Origin: an uncultured Coprococcus sp.
GTDB lineage: Bacteria > Bacillota > Clostridia > Lachnospirales > Lachnospiraceae
Assembly: GCA_947626675.1 (NCBI GenBank)
Contig: CANQTC010000004.1
Coordinates: 1-64,000, forward strand
DNA: 64,000 bases
Direction of reading: 5' to 3'
Part shown: in pieces, positions 1-8,641 of the stretch
Layout: every line of letters begins with the position of its first letter
How positions within the stretch are numbered: position 1 is the first letter of the stretch
Made by a program: the position numbers and the translations under genes
Notes under the pieces: model-generated
Told to the model about the DNA's origin: nothing
Seen by the model: the letters and a program-made list of their open reading frames with translations, nothing else
Databases searched by the model: none

Positions 1-290
1 GTATCGGTATCCGTGTCTGTATCGGTATCCGTGTCTGTATCGGTATCCGTGTCTGTATCGGTATCCGTGTCTGTATCTGTATCTGTGTCAGTATCCGTAT
101 CGGTGTCTGTATCCGTATCTGTGTCTGTATCGGTGTCTGTGTCAGTATCGGTGTCAGTATCCGTATCTGTATCAGTATCGGTATCTGTATCTGTGTCAGT
201 ATCGGTATCTGTATCTGTGTCAGTATCGGTATCTGTATCTGTGTCAGTATCGGTATCCGTGACTGTGTCGGTATCTGTGTCCGTGTCCGT
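1..290. repeat. Hexanucleotide-type tandem repeat encoding (Asp-Thr)n
   Basis: On the minus strand the unit is GAY-ACN repeated almost without interruption from about position 290 to the window edge, giving close to fifty Asp-Thr dipeptides, with one Val substitution near 262. The Thr codon varies (ACC, ACA, ACG, ACT) and both Asp codons occur, so the protein repeat is conserved better than the DNA repeat. Two Asp/Trp blocks separate it from the folded domain. It likely forms an acidic, extended, possibly O-glycosylated stalk (inference). Confidence 0.9.
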
Positions 291-1673
291 ATCGTCCTCC
301 CAATCCTCCCAGTCGTCATCCGTATCCGTATCCGTGTCATCACCCCAGTCGTCATCCGTATCGGTATCCGTGTCAGGCACATCCACATCCTCGTTATTGT
401 TTCCCCCGGCTGTATTATCACCACCTAACAAATCCTTGTCAAGAATTTGATGAATTTCACCCTCCGACTTAACTTCATCTGCAATAATATTGCCGCAAAA
501 ATTACCTGTGTTGACAAATGTTGCATAAGGAGCAACAAAAACACCTGCACTCATACCGGTTGTAATATTTCCCGTATATGTTCCAAAATTAAAAATAACG
601 TCACCATCAGTATTAAACCAACTGTCATCAGTGATACTGCCAAAATCTATCGATTTTGTATTATCATCTGTAATAACGTTAATAATCACATTGACACCTT
701 TGTTGAACTTCAACAGTTCCTTGATATAATCAGAATCTGCCGCAATATCCCCGGCATAAACGTTTACAACCATCGTTTGACCGCGTGTAACCGTATCCAT
801 TTTAATTGCCCAAACGGCATTGAGCAGTGAGTTTTGTGACTCATCACGATTAAACTCTAAATCATCTATCAAATACTCGCCAACTTCGGCAAAGCGGTCC
901 GAATCGCGGAGAATATCCTTATCACCTCTGCGAAAAGTTACTTTGTCAGCCTTGTTGCTGCACTCTACTTTATACTCAACACCACCTGTTTTAAAACCAA
1001 TACCGTGTCCATTATCGTATGTAAATGGTTCATAATCGAAGCCCATAATTAACTCATACTTTGAGTTTCCATCCATAGTCAGCTTGATATCTGTATTCCT
1101 CGGCGGATTGTCCAAATACACAAAATATGTAGCCTCTGCAGCCGCAGAACCGGAATGTGCAATAGTACCGTAGTTAAAGACATCAACATTTCCTATATTG
1201 CTTACACAAATATTACCCTCAATATGTTTATCAAGCTCCTCTGTATTTAATTTGTTTGCATATACAGCATATCTCTTAACATCGTTGACAGCTTTTACAA
1301 AATCATTCACTGCTCTGGCATTGTCAGAAGTTACAAATACATTTTGGTCGATTTTATAATATTCAATATTATCATTAACACTATCAGTAACACTATCCGT
1401 GGTACGATTATCAAAATCTTCATCAGTGACAGGAGCTCTCCGCAGCAATGATGCTACTGTTCTTTCCATGTCAGCATTCACCATACTGTTTATATCCAAA
1501 ACACGCAGCGATGCATCATCTTTGGTAACAACTGAAAAGTCTTCATCATAAGCAGGAGCAGCCAAAGTCATCATAGATGCCGAACGAGAAGCCAATACTG
1601 ATAATGATAAAGCAACCGCAAGCGTTGACTTGCCTTTATTAATTTTTTTATTTTTATTATCCCTGCGTTTCAT
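1..1673 (-). CDS. Secreted choice-of-anchor-A-type surface protein with Asp-Thr stalk (3' end outside window)
   Basis: The minus-strand frame is open from ATG 1673 to the left edge, so the C-terminus is missing. An ATG at 1680 sits directly against GGAGGG; the ATG at 1673 has a 6-nt spacing and is preferred. Residues 1-39 are a basic N-terminus, a hydrophobic stretch and an Ala-rich cleavage region, i.e. a Sec signal peptide. The body contains a segment reading NFGTYTGN...GVFVAPYATFVNTGNFCGNIIAD followed by a GEIHQ motif (about residues 375-415). This resembles the end of choice-of-anchor-A domains (typically APxATV...G.IIA...GE.H). After it come Asp/Trp-rich segments and then an almost pure Asp-Thr tract that leaves the window. 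The role is probably cell-surface or adhesin-like. The anchor (LPXTG, S-layer or other) cannot be seen. Domain call is inference; secretion is well supported. Confidence 0.7.
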   Translation of the reverse strand, partial: MKRRDNKNKKINKGKSTLAVALSLSVLASRSASMMTLAAPAYDEDFSVVTKDDASLRVLDINSMVNADMERTVASLLRRAPVTDEDFDNRTTDSVTDSVNDNIEYYKIDQNVFVTSDNARAVNDFVKAVNDVKRYAVYANKLNTEELDKHIEGNICVSNIGNVDVFNYGTIAHSGSAAAEATYFVYLDNPPRNTDIKLTMDGNSKYELIMGFDYEPFTYDNGHGIGFKTGGVEYKVECSNKADKVTFRRGDKDILRDSDRFAEVGEYLIDDLEFNRDESQNSLLNAVWAIKMDTVTRGQTMVVNVYAGDIAADSDYIKELLKFNKGVNVIINVITDDNTKSIDFGSITDDSWFNTDGDVIFNFGTYTGNITTGMSAGVFVAPYATFVNTGNFCGNIIADEVKSEGEIHQILDKDLLGGDNTAGGNNNEDVDVPDTDTDTDDDWGDDTDTDTDDDWEDWEDDTDTDTDTDTVTDTDTDTDTDTDTDTDTDTDTDTDTDTDTDTDTDTDTDTDTDTDTDTDTDTDTDTDTDTDTDTDTDTDTDTDTDTDTDTDTDTDTD

Positions 1674-1738
1674 AGGCATCCCTCCATATATTTTCATATA
1701 AAAACAGGTCACATTTTATTATAAAATAGTATATATAT

Positions 1739-1767
1739 ATAATATCAGATTATTGCAATTACGTCAA
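1739..1767 (-). promoter_or_regulatory. Sigma-A promoter of the choice-of-anchor-A gene
   Basis: Reading on the minus strand, TTGACG (1767-1762) and TATTAT (1744-1739) are separated by 17 nt. Each box matches 5 of 6 consensus bases. The start of transcription would be near 1732, giving a leader of about 60 nt before ATG 1673. The promoter lies just behind the stop codon of the upstream CapA-type gene, so the surface protein has its own promoter. Confidence 0.75.
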
Positions 1768-1772
1768 GCATC

Positions 1773-4700
1773 TTACCGATTAAGTTTCAGGTCTCGCAAA
1801 AGCAAATAATGTTCGTCTGTCGTATTGTATAATCTCTGTCCGCACCCATTTAAAATCTCTGAAAGATACACGGCTGTCTGACTGTAAAACGCATCCTCAT
1901 AATGAACAATATGCTTTCCGCCATAAGGAAATTTATCTGAAATATAGAAATACTTTGAAATGTCGATTACATAACAATCTGTAACGCCAACAAAATATTC
2001 CTCACACAATGAGATAAATCGTTTCTTTATCTCAACCATTTCCTTATCACCAAAAGATTCCAAATGATGCTCCAACGTAATATAATCACTCTTTGGCTCA
2101 GCCTTTATTAAGATAATGTTATTTCCATATTTTTTATATAATGTTTTTGCAAACTGTACTATCTTTTCAAAACAATACTCTAAGCTTCGTTTCTCAAACA
2201 AATAACACTCATTACATTTGTTTTCAATGTTTTTATAAAAAGCTGTGCCACGAATGTAATCATCCGTTTCAAACAATTCGCCTTCATATTCCGCCATCGT
2301 GCATATTACATCATAAAAATCAACCAAAATCCACTCTGAATGACTATCCATTAATGAATGAAAGCCATTTCGGAGCAAAGAACCCTGTATCGTTTTTCTG
2401 CGCCATGCATTTGTGCCAAACGCCTTCGCATCTTCAGGAAATGCAACCGGTACAGGGGACTCATAGGCCAGAACCGGCGCCTGTTTAAATATGTATTTCC
2501 CCACAAATACATCATGACAGCGTTTTACTGCCTCACGGGAAATACAGCTTCCCCATATATCAACTGTCCTTTTATGAATGGAGCTAATATATTGTTGCAG
2601 TTTCGGATTTCCCCGCAGCAAAAATAAAGTTTCCACATTTCTTTCATCACAAGCCACGCCCATCTCTGCAGCAAGCAGTTTCGACATCGTCTTCAATACA
2701 TTAAACCGTCCATCAAAAGCAGGCGCAAAAAATTCATATGGTTTATTCAAATTTCCCTCTTCGAGAGATATTATAATATCAGCAGCTTTAATAATGTCTT
2801 CCGCCCCTGCATCACCAACAAAAAAGTCCCGCAGAAAGCCTAACGCTACCTGCCCTCCCTTTTTTATATGAATCAATCGCTCTCTGTTCCTTGCCGCAAA
2901 TTCTGCTGATGTCTGCGCAATAATTTTATCAGCAGCATTGTCCATGTCCAAAATCCAGCTTTGATATGCGCGGGCAGTCATATTGGTATAATATTTCAGC
3001 ACCCGGTCAAACCAAAGGTCTGTGTCCGGCGTATTGATACAGCTCCTGCCTTTTCCTGAAGTCATTTCTAACGCCGCTTTATATGCATCAATATAATATT
3101 CCTTTTCAAATTCCAATGTACCCTCCGTTGTAGTAAAATAATGCCTTGCCAAATCTACTACAACAGGATTTACAATTCTTATAAAATATTCCTCCATCGC
3201 ATAAAGCAGTTTATTCCGCCACTCTACGGCGCGCCCATTTCGGAGTTCCGTTTTCACAAATTTTTTTCCACTTATATTACAACGGAAAAGCAAAATTCTT
3301 TCATGTGGAACTGTTTTTTTCAATATCTCTGCATAACGTTTTATAAGCGGTTTCCATGTACTTTCATCAAATGGCGCTCTTACCCGTATCAACTTTTCTC
3401 TATGTTCATGGTAAAAATCAGATTGACGCAGACATTCTACATTTGTAAAGTAACACGGTTCTGCGTTCTCGCAGTCACTCTTTTTGTAGCACGATGTTGT
3501 TACCGCTGTATAAAAGTCTACTGCCACAAAGTCGGGCCTTGTCCGCATAATATATCCGGCTAAATTCTTACTGATTTCAAGGGCCAGCCTGTCACCACCG
3601 TTTTCAGGAAATGCGAAGTTCTGCATTGAGCCAAGTGACAATTGCGACAAATTCATTGCTGTTTTATCAATCCGAAAATCCTTCCCTGTGCTGAATATTC
3701 TATTTAATATATACGAGCCTGAAAGCATTACAGACGGTTTGTAAGGGAAATAACTGATATCATTTCCCATTGCCTGCTTTGTACGCATAAATGAATCTTT
3801 GCATATTTCACTGTAATATGGAAATGTCGGAACAACCGAAACGCCATATGCTCTACTCTCACTAAAACATGGAATATATGAGCATCCCGCATCGACTTTT
3901 CCATTTTCGCATGACAGTTCAATGCGAAGAAGCGCACTATCACGATTTTCACGCATTTCCTGCATCGAAGTAAGAAAGTTTCCCAAAGAATAGGCACAAG
4001 GAATACTTCTGCCATTTTTCGTTTTTACATAGGAAAATTTTTGAAGGACATGGGGATGCGAACCGACAATCATATCTACACCCGCTTCTGCCATCCGTTT
4101 TGCTGCTTCTTTCTGCGCCTTTCTGATTATCGGCGAATTCATTTTCCCCCAGTGCTGATATGCTATAACATATTCCGCACCCATATTCCTTGCATCATTT
4201 ACAAGCTTCCCAAAATCGTTTTCATCATATTTTCCAATCATACTTGTTATGGCATGTATATCACAGCCCATCTCTGATTCAGAACCATTTGAAATCATAT
4301 TACAGGCTATCATGCCCACTTTTATTCCATTGACGTCAACAACAACAGGAGCATCCCCTAATGTTCCAATATTATCCATACCATATTTCCTGATTACCGA
4401 AACAGTCTCCTCAAGTCCCTCTTTTCCCGTATCACAATTATGGTTATTTGCTGTCACAAGTCCATGAAAACCAGCATCCGCTATCGCCGCAATAAATGTT
4501 GAAGGAGAATTACAATTCGGCGCACCATTTTTCAGTCTGACCTGTTCATGTTCATACGGCGCATAATCGCAACATGTCGTTTCTAATACCCCAACCGCAT
4601 AGTCCGCCTGCGAAAGTGTATTTTTTATTCCCGAAAATGCGTCAAAAAAATCATATCCGTTTTTTTCTGCCGCCCTCTGATGCGCGACCGCACACATCAG

Positions 4701-5267
4701 GTCACCGGCAAGCATCAAAACAGCCTTGCGCTTTCCGTTACTTAGAGAACGCTCTACTACAACCTTTGTACGAAATATCTGTCCATCATCTGCAGTTATC
4801 TTAATATAACCACAGCCTTGCGCTTTTGCAGTTATCATCCCCTCATGACTTACTGAAGCTACCTGTGAGTCCTCTGACATATATGTTACAGGCATCTTTT
4901 TTTCAGGATGCTCACAGACCAATTGCTCTGTTTCACCAACTTTCAGGCAGACTACCCCCTGCGCTTTTAATCCATTGCAAACAGGAACAAAAGACATCTT
5001 TTTCGTATAGCCGCCTTTGACCTCAATGTTATCTATATACTGAAATGCCGCCACGCGCACAAGATATTCTTTTCCATTCTGAAATCCTAAAATCATCTTT
5101 TTACAACCCTGTGAATAACGTGACTTAATACACTTCTCCGGTTCATCGGCTGAAAAAAACTGCAAATGGTATCCATCAGCACCTTCCACCGGTTCCCACT
5201 CTGACAAAGAAGCTCCATCTTTTCCTTGAACGCTAAAATTTTCAGGTATATTCAATTTTTTTGACAA
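1773..5267 (-). CDS. FN3-Big2-CapA-type protein with two tandem DUF6270-like domains
   Basis: About 1164 residues. The start is probably TTG at 5267: AGAGGGAG lies 7 nt upstream, whereas the in-frame GTG at 5276 abuts the ribosome site and no ATG is near. Domain order: fibronectin-III-like (~10-95), bacterial Ig-like Big_2 (~100-172), CapA/PGA_cap metallophosphoesterase-like (~180-450) with GDLM, NNHNCD, SHPH and SLGNF motifs. Then come two related regions (~510-715 and ~900-1110). The second has VDIWGSCISR, ILVDFYD and a late YVIDISKYFY strand, as in DUF6270 proteins of polysaccharide loci. The first keeps the same order (LSGSYILNR, VAVDFYT, VVVDLARHYF) but has lost the Cys of GSC. No signal peptide or membrane segment is visible despite domains usual in extracellular proteins. 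A role in capsule or poly-anion modification is inference. Confidence 0.75.
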   Translation of the reverse strand: MSKKLNIPENFSVQGKDGASLSEWEPVEGADGYHLQFFSADEPEKCIKSRYSQGCKKMILGFQNGKEYLVRVAAFQYIDNIEVKGGYTKKMSFVPVCNGLKAQGVVCLKVGETEQLVCEHPEKKMPVTYMSEDSQVASVSHEGMITAKAQGCGYIKITADDGQIFRTKVVVERSLSNGKRKAVLMLAGDLMCAVAHQRAAEKNGYDFFDAFSGIKNTLSQADYAVGVLETTCCDYAPYEHEQVRLKNGAPNCNSPSTFIAAIADAGFHGLVTANNHNCDTGKEGLEETVSVIRKYGMDNIGTLGDAPVVVDVNGIKVGMIACNMISNGSESEMGCDIHAITSMIGKYDENDFGKLVNDARNMGAEYVIAYQHWGKMNSPIIRKAQKEAAKRMAEAGVDMIVGSHPHVLQKFSYVKTKNGRSIPCAYSLGNFLTSMQEMRENRDSALLRIELSCENGKVDAGCSYIPCFSESRAYGVSVVPTFPYYSEICKDSFMRTKQAMGNDISYFPYKPSVMLSGSYILNRIFSTGKDFRIDKTAMNLSQLSLGSMQNFAFPENGGDRLALEISKNLAGYIMRTRPDFVAVDFYTAVTTSCYKKSDCENAEPCYFTNVECLRQSDFYHEHREKLIRVRAPFDESTWKPLIKRYAEILKKTVPHERILLFRCNISGKKFVKTELRNGRAVEWRNKLLYAMEEYFIRIVNPVVVDLARHYFTTTEGTLEFEKEYYIDAYKAALEMTSGKGRSCINTPDTDLWFDRVLKYYTNMTARAYQSWILDMDNAADKIIAQTSAEFAARNRERLIHIKKGGQVALGFLRDFFVGDAGAEDIIKAADIIISLEEGNLNKPYEFFAPAFDGRFNVLKTMSKLLAAEMGVACDERNVETLFLLRGNPKLQQYISSIHKRTVDIWGSCISREAVKRCHDVFVGKYIFKQAPVLAYESPVPVAFPEDAKAFGTNAWRRKTIQGSLLRNGFHSLMDSHSEWILVDFYDVICTMAEYEGELFETDDYIRGTAFYKNIENKCNECYLFEKRSLEYCFEKIVQFAKTLYKKYGNNIILIKAEPKSDYITLEHHLESFGDKEMVEIKKRFISLCEEYFVGVTDCYVIDISKYFYISDKFPYGGKHIVHYEDAFYSQTAVYLSEILNGCGQRLYNTTDEHYLLLRDLKLNR

Positions 5268-5295
5268 AGAAACCACTCCCTCTTATATTCATTAT

Positions 5296-6981
5296 TTAAT
5301 CCCGTAAAGCATCCAGCTTTTCATAATTTCGATATAATGCATAATAAGCGCCACAAAAATGCTGTACATCATCAATACGTATTCGATAATTGTCATGTCG
5401 GATAAAAAATGCGCCCAGATAATTTTCCGGCTGTGTAAAATACATTACATACTCCGGATAACCATATCCATTAAGCATATACTCCGCACGATGAAAAATC
5501 GTCTTAACCAGTTTCTTTTCATCAAAATCCTCCAATCCCGAACATTTCAGATTCTGCTCTTTCATCCGACACACCATCTCAAACGAAACACAAAGAAGCT
5601 CTAAATATGTATGATATGTAGTTGGCGTTTTATATATCTTTTCCAAATTATCCCGCACGTTCTTAAGCCCAAATTTGAAATATTTTTCTTCCGGAACATA
5701 CTTCGTCAATTCATTTATTGAATATGCCACCCAATGGTCTGCATATTGTTCATAATTTCTTCTGATAAATCTGTCCGTTGCCTGTTTTGCCACATCAAGA
5801 AACCGCTGTTCCTTCGTCAGTCCATACAGCCTGCTGAGTGCAAAAACAGTTTCTCCATCGTAGTATACGGTTCTAAACCTGTCCCGTGGAGCAAGCGAAG
5901 GATATTTTAATACATGAAAAAAGCTGCCGTTTCGTTCGTCAAAGAGTTCTAAAATTCCATTACCAAGTTCCGTTGCTATTTTCTTATATTTGTATGTTCC
6001 GACAATATTCATATATTCCGTCAAAACAATAATCGCAACAGCGTTTCCACCTATTTTTACTTCATGTTTTGTTGCTTCAAATAAATACAGCACATTTTCC
6101 CGGTCCTCTCTTTGCGGATATTTATATGCCATATTCCTTATCATATAGTCAATCGCACGTTCCGCCTGATTTAAAGTAATTTTGTCTGACGTTATTCTGT
6201 ATGCACAAAGCAGACTCCAGATAGATGAAGCATGACGCATAATATTATATCCCGGTATAATCTCCGGAACAGTCGGATAATATCCATAAATGAATTGTCC
6301 CTCCTCATCAATCTGAATTGCCAGATATTCTGATGATGACATAATCACGCCAAGCGCCGTATCCTTATTAAACCCGGCAATCTTTCTTCGTCCGGCATTA
6401 CGTCCTTCAGCGTATAATTCATAAACATTATTTTTTTCATCACAGAACACACTTTTACAATCAAACAAAATTACATTTTGCGGAAGTTCTGCAAGCGCCT
6501 TTAAATCATTTTCTTCCAGGTACTTGTTTAATACATCTATTTCAATTTTCTTTCCTTTATAATCAAGCAACGCGTTCGCGTTTATCTCTGCTTCAATCAA
6601 TGCAGCATCCAGTTTTTCATCGAATGAAATTCCCCTGCGAAAAAACTGTCCATATCCTTTGGAAAATTTTGTGATAACCTCAGAAAGCGACTGTTTCTCA
6701 CCTTTCATTGTGATATCCGCTTTTATCCACAACGGATTAAAGTTTTCTTCGCAAATAAACTCCAGTGCATTTGATTTTGCTTTCTCCCATGCTTCCCGTA
6801 CTGTTTGCGCTGAAGCTCTGAACACATATGCCTGTTCCTCTATATCACTAACTGAAATAAAAGCTGCATAAGAGCCGCATACAGAGAAAAAATCATCAAA
6901 CTGTTTAAATCCTCTGTCATTAATCAACTTCTTTTGTATCAAATTCATTTTCTTATTAAACATATCCATATAAGAATTCAT
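5296..6981 (-). CDS. Alpha/alpha-barrel-like (six-hairpin) protein of unknown function
   Basis: 561 residues from ATG 6981, preceded by a G-run (GGGGGGG, 5 nt spacing). The first ~200 residues are an alpha/beta region I do not recognise. From ~240 to 545 the sequence is a series of amphipathic helix pairs with typical six-hairpin glycosidase/AGE-like patterns (HASSIWSLL, YYDGETVFALSRLY, DHWVAYSINEL, YPEYVMYF, HFCGAYYALYRNY). That fold is used by glycoside hydrolases of families such as GH88/GH105 and by sugar epimerases, but I see no convincing catalytic signature of a named family. It lies between queH and the CapA-type gene, with a 28-nt gap to the latter, so the two are very likely cotranscribed and may act on the same glycan. 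No signal peptide. Confidence 0.6.
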   Translation of the reverse strand: MNSYMDMFNKKMNLIQKKLINDRGFKQFDDFFSVCGSYAAFISVSDIEEQAYVFRASAQTVREAWEKAKSNALEFICEENFNPLWIKADITMKGEKQSLSEVITKFSKGYGQFFRRGISFDEKLDAALIEAEINANALLDYKGKKIEIDVLNKYLEENDLKALAELPQNVILFDCKSVFCDEKNNVYELYAEGRNAGRRKIAGFNKDTALGVIMSSSEYLAIQIDEEGQFIYGYYPTVPEIIPGYNIMRHASSIWSLLCAYRITSDKITLNQAERAIDYMIRNMAYKYPQREDRENVLYLFEATKHEVKIGGNAVAIIVLTEYMNIVGTYKYKKIATELGNGILELFDERNGSFFHVLKYPSLAPRDRFRTVYYDGETVFALSRLYGLTKEQRFLDVAKQATDRFIRRNYEQYADHWVAYSINELTKYVPEEKYFKFGLKNVRDNLEKIYKTPTTYHTYLELLCVSFEMVCRMKEQNLKCSGLEDFDEKKLVKTIFHRAEYMLNGYGYPEYVMYFTQPENYLGAFFIRHDNYRIRIDDVQHFCGAYYALYRNYEKLDALRD

Positions 6982-6998
6982 CGTATCCCCCCCTGATA

Positions 6999-7610
6999 TT
7001 ATCTTCTGCTAAATTCACAACCGCAGAAATTCTGTCTATACAGCCCATATTCTGCTGATAATTCTATCGACCTCTTATAACCATTTTTCTTCTTAAAATC
7101 GCTATACAGATAATCTATACCATATATCTCCGATAATTCAGAGCCAATCTCATTAATCCACCCGGCATTTTTATGCGGACTTATCGAAAGCGTAGTCGTA
7201 AAACAGTCATATCCATTCTGTTTTGCATAGGCGGCTGCTTTCTCCATGCGCAGTCTGTAACACTTATAGCACCTTGCTCCTTTTTCAGGATAATGTTCCA
7301 TTCCCCTTGCCATATCCAGAAAACTTTCCGCATCATGTTCTTCCAGGTATGTATTCACCTGATGCTCTTTGTATACCTGTGTTACAAATCGAAGTAATTC
7401 ATTCCATCTTTTTATGTACTCTTCATAATCTGTAATATTCGGATTATAAAAATATGCCGTTATATCAAAATGTTTTATCAATACCTCAAGGCAATGGCTG
7501 CTGCACGGCGCACAGCAGCAGTGCAGCAGCATTTTTCTTTTTTTCTTATATTTATCATATTCTTTTATCTGTTTTTCCATCATGATATCATAATTTCTGT
7601 TTTGAACCAT
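6999..7610 (-). CDS. queH: Epoxyqueuosine reductase QueH (DUF208)
   Basis: 203 residues, ATG 7610 behind GAGGAG. QueH reduces epoxyqueuosine to queuosine in the wobble position of GUN-anticodon tRNAs, and is the non-cobalamin alternative to QueG. Family marks: N-terminal LHCCCAPCSSHCL (adjacent Cys pair for the Fe-S/metal centre), FYNPNI, a central EGxxYPEKGARCYKCYRLRM block with further Cys, and a C-terminal FCGCEFS. Length matches the family. Neighbours are not queuosine genes; it is simply embedded in the ispF-to-capA run. Confidence 0.95.
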   Translation of the reverse strand: MVQNRNYDIMMEKQIKEYDKYKKKRKMLLHCCCAPCSSHCLEVLIKHFDITAYFYNPNITDYEEYIKRWNELLRFVTQVYKEHQVNTYLEEHDAESFLDMARGMEHYPEKGARCYKCYRLRMEKAAAYAKQNGYDCFTTTLSISPHKNAGWINEIGSELSEIYGIDYLYSDFKKKNGYKRSIELSAEYGLYRQNFCGCEFSRR

Positions 7611-7624
7611 TCTGCTTTTCTCCT

Positions 7625-8041
7625 CTATATCAATTTGTAACCCGGAAGCTCTTCTCCATACAGATAATGCCGAATCCCATCATCAACAAATATAATCAAT
7701 AATGACAGTATCATCCAAAGCCCTGAATAAAGAAGACATACCTGCCCCATAATATTAAACGGCAGATACGAATAATCCCATACGCCTATCCTGAGTTTTA
7801 TATTCACGATATAGCCGGTCACAAATTCTAATAATGTTATTATTATCGCAGAAAGTATCATCTGCCATATAATTCCAATATTTCTTTTTATCTGATTGAT
7901 TGCACCACAGCATATGGTACACAATCCGCCACATATAATCATGGAAAAATGGGAATAATTTCTGGTGAATATCTCCATAAAATAATATATCATTCCACCA
8001 GTCATAAATATAGTCAAATATTTAAAAAAACAAATCTTCAT
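7625..8041 (-). CDS. Putative ABC-transporter permease-like membrane protein (CmpB/DUF1113 family)
   Basis: About 138 residues with four hydrophobic segments. The C-terminal half carries LEFVTGYIVN...VWDYSYLPFNIMGQVCL...SLLI, which matches the family labelled ABC_trans_CmpB (WDYS and NxxGQIC are its most recognisable motifs). No transport function has been shown that I know of. The ATG at 8065 has no ribosome site; the ATG at 8041 follows GCAGGTATCTGTT, so the shorter start is preferred. It lies 14 nt upstream of queH and is probably in the same transcript. Confidence 0.75.
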   Translation of the reverse strand: MKICFFKYLTIFMTGGMIYYFMEIFTRNYSHFSMIICGGLCTICCGAINQIKRNIGIIWQMILSAIIITLLEFVTGYIVNIKLRIGVWDYSYLPFNIMGQVCLLYSGLWMILSLLIIFVDDGIRHYLYGEELPGYKLI

Positions 8042-8107
8042 AACAGATACCTGCCCATCATTCATTACATGATTTTAGTATTTGCCATGAAGATTATATT
8101 ATTCCCA

Positions 8108-8629
8108 TTATTCCTTATATTTTCCTTTGAAAAAGTTATTCATATGCGCTATTGACTTTTCTGTCAGCTCTAAGGAAACAAATTCTGTCATATTCTTTCT
8201 GTTTATAACAAAGACATATATATTCTCACTGTTATCGCCATATTTTGATGTGTAATTTCGGAATTTCATATGTCCCCGCTCACTCTGCAATTCCTCAATT
8301 TGATTGTCTACAAAAATTGAATCCTTTTTTGCAATAAACTTTACGCGGCTGTTTTTAAAAGAACATTCTTTTTTTCTTGATTTTTTTGCAATAATCCTTG
8401 CAATCTCAATTTCGTCATTCACCATCAGATATTCGTATTCTGTATCCCGTCTTGAAAATTCAATAAAAAATACAGCTATGCCTATGGCAACAACGAGAAT
8501 CCCCCATGCAAATATCGACATCGAAAATATACCGAGTATGCTGACTGTTATGCCAATACCCATACCCGCAAACACCCCTGTCGGTGTACTTGCTTTTACA
8601 ATCTGCTCTACATATCCATCTTTTAACAT
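8108..8629 (-). CDS. Two-TM membrane protein resembling DUF6106
   Basis: 173 residues, ATG 8629 behind GAGGAG. The N-terminus (DGYVEQIVKASTPTG) is followed by two closely spaced hydrophobic helices (~18-55) forming a hairpin, then a cytoplasmic basic/acidic alpha-beta domain with EYEYLMVNDEIEI and KNSRVKFI segments. This matches my memory of a small Lachnospiraceae family (DUF6106) of unknown function. It sits between the GNAT gene and the CmpB-like membrane gene. Confidence 0.65.
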   Translation of the reverse strand: MLKDGYVEQIVKASTPTGVFAGMGIGITVSILGIFSMSIFAWGILVVAIGIAVFFIEFSRRDTEYEYLMVNDEIEIARIIAKKSRKKECSFKNSRVKFIAKKDSIFVDNQIEELQSERGHMKFRNYTSKYGDNSENIYVFVINRKNMTEFVSLELTEKSIAHMNNFFKGKYKE

Positions 8630-8641
8630 AAATCTTCTCCT

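Noticed and set aside
1-290. Tandem repeat as a CRISPR array or replication iteron
   Set aside because: The unit is six bases with no spacers and encodes a regular dipeptide within an open frame.
13-450. Plus-strand open frame of Ser-Val repeats
   Set aside because: It is the antisense reading of the Asp-Thr tract. The minus-strand frame continues into a folded domain with signal peptide, promoter and ribosome site; the plus frame has none.
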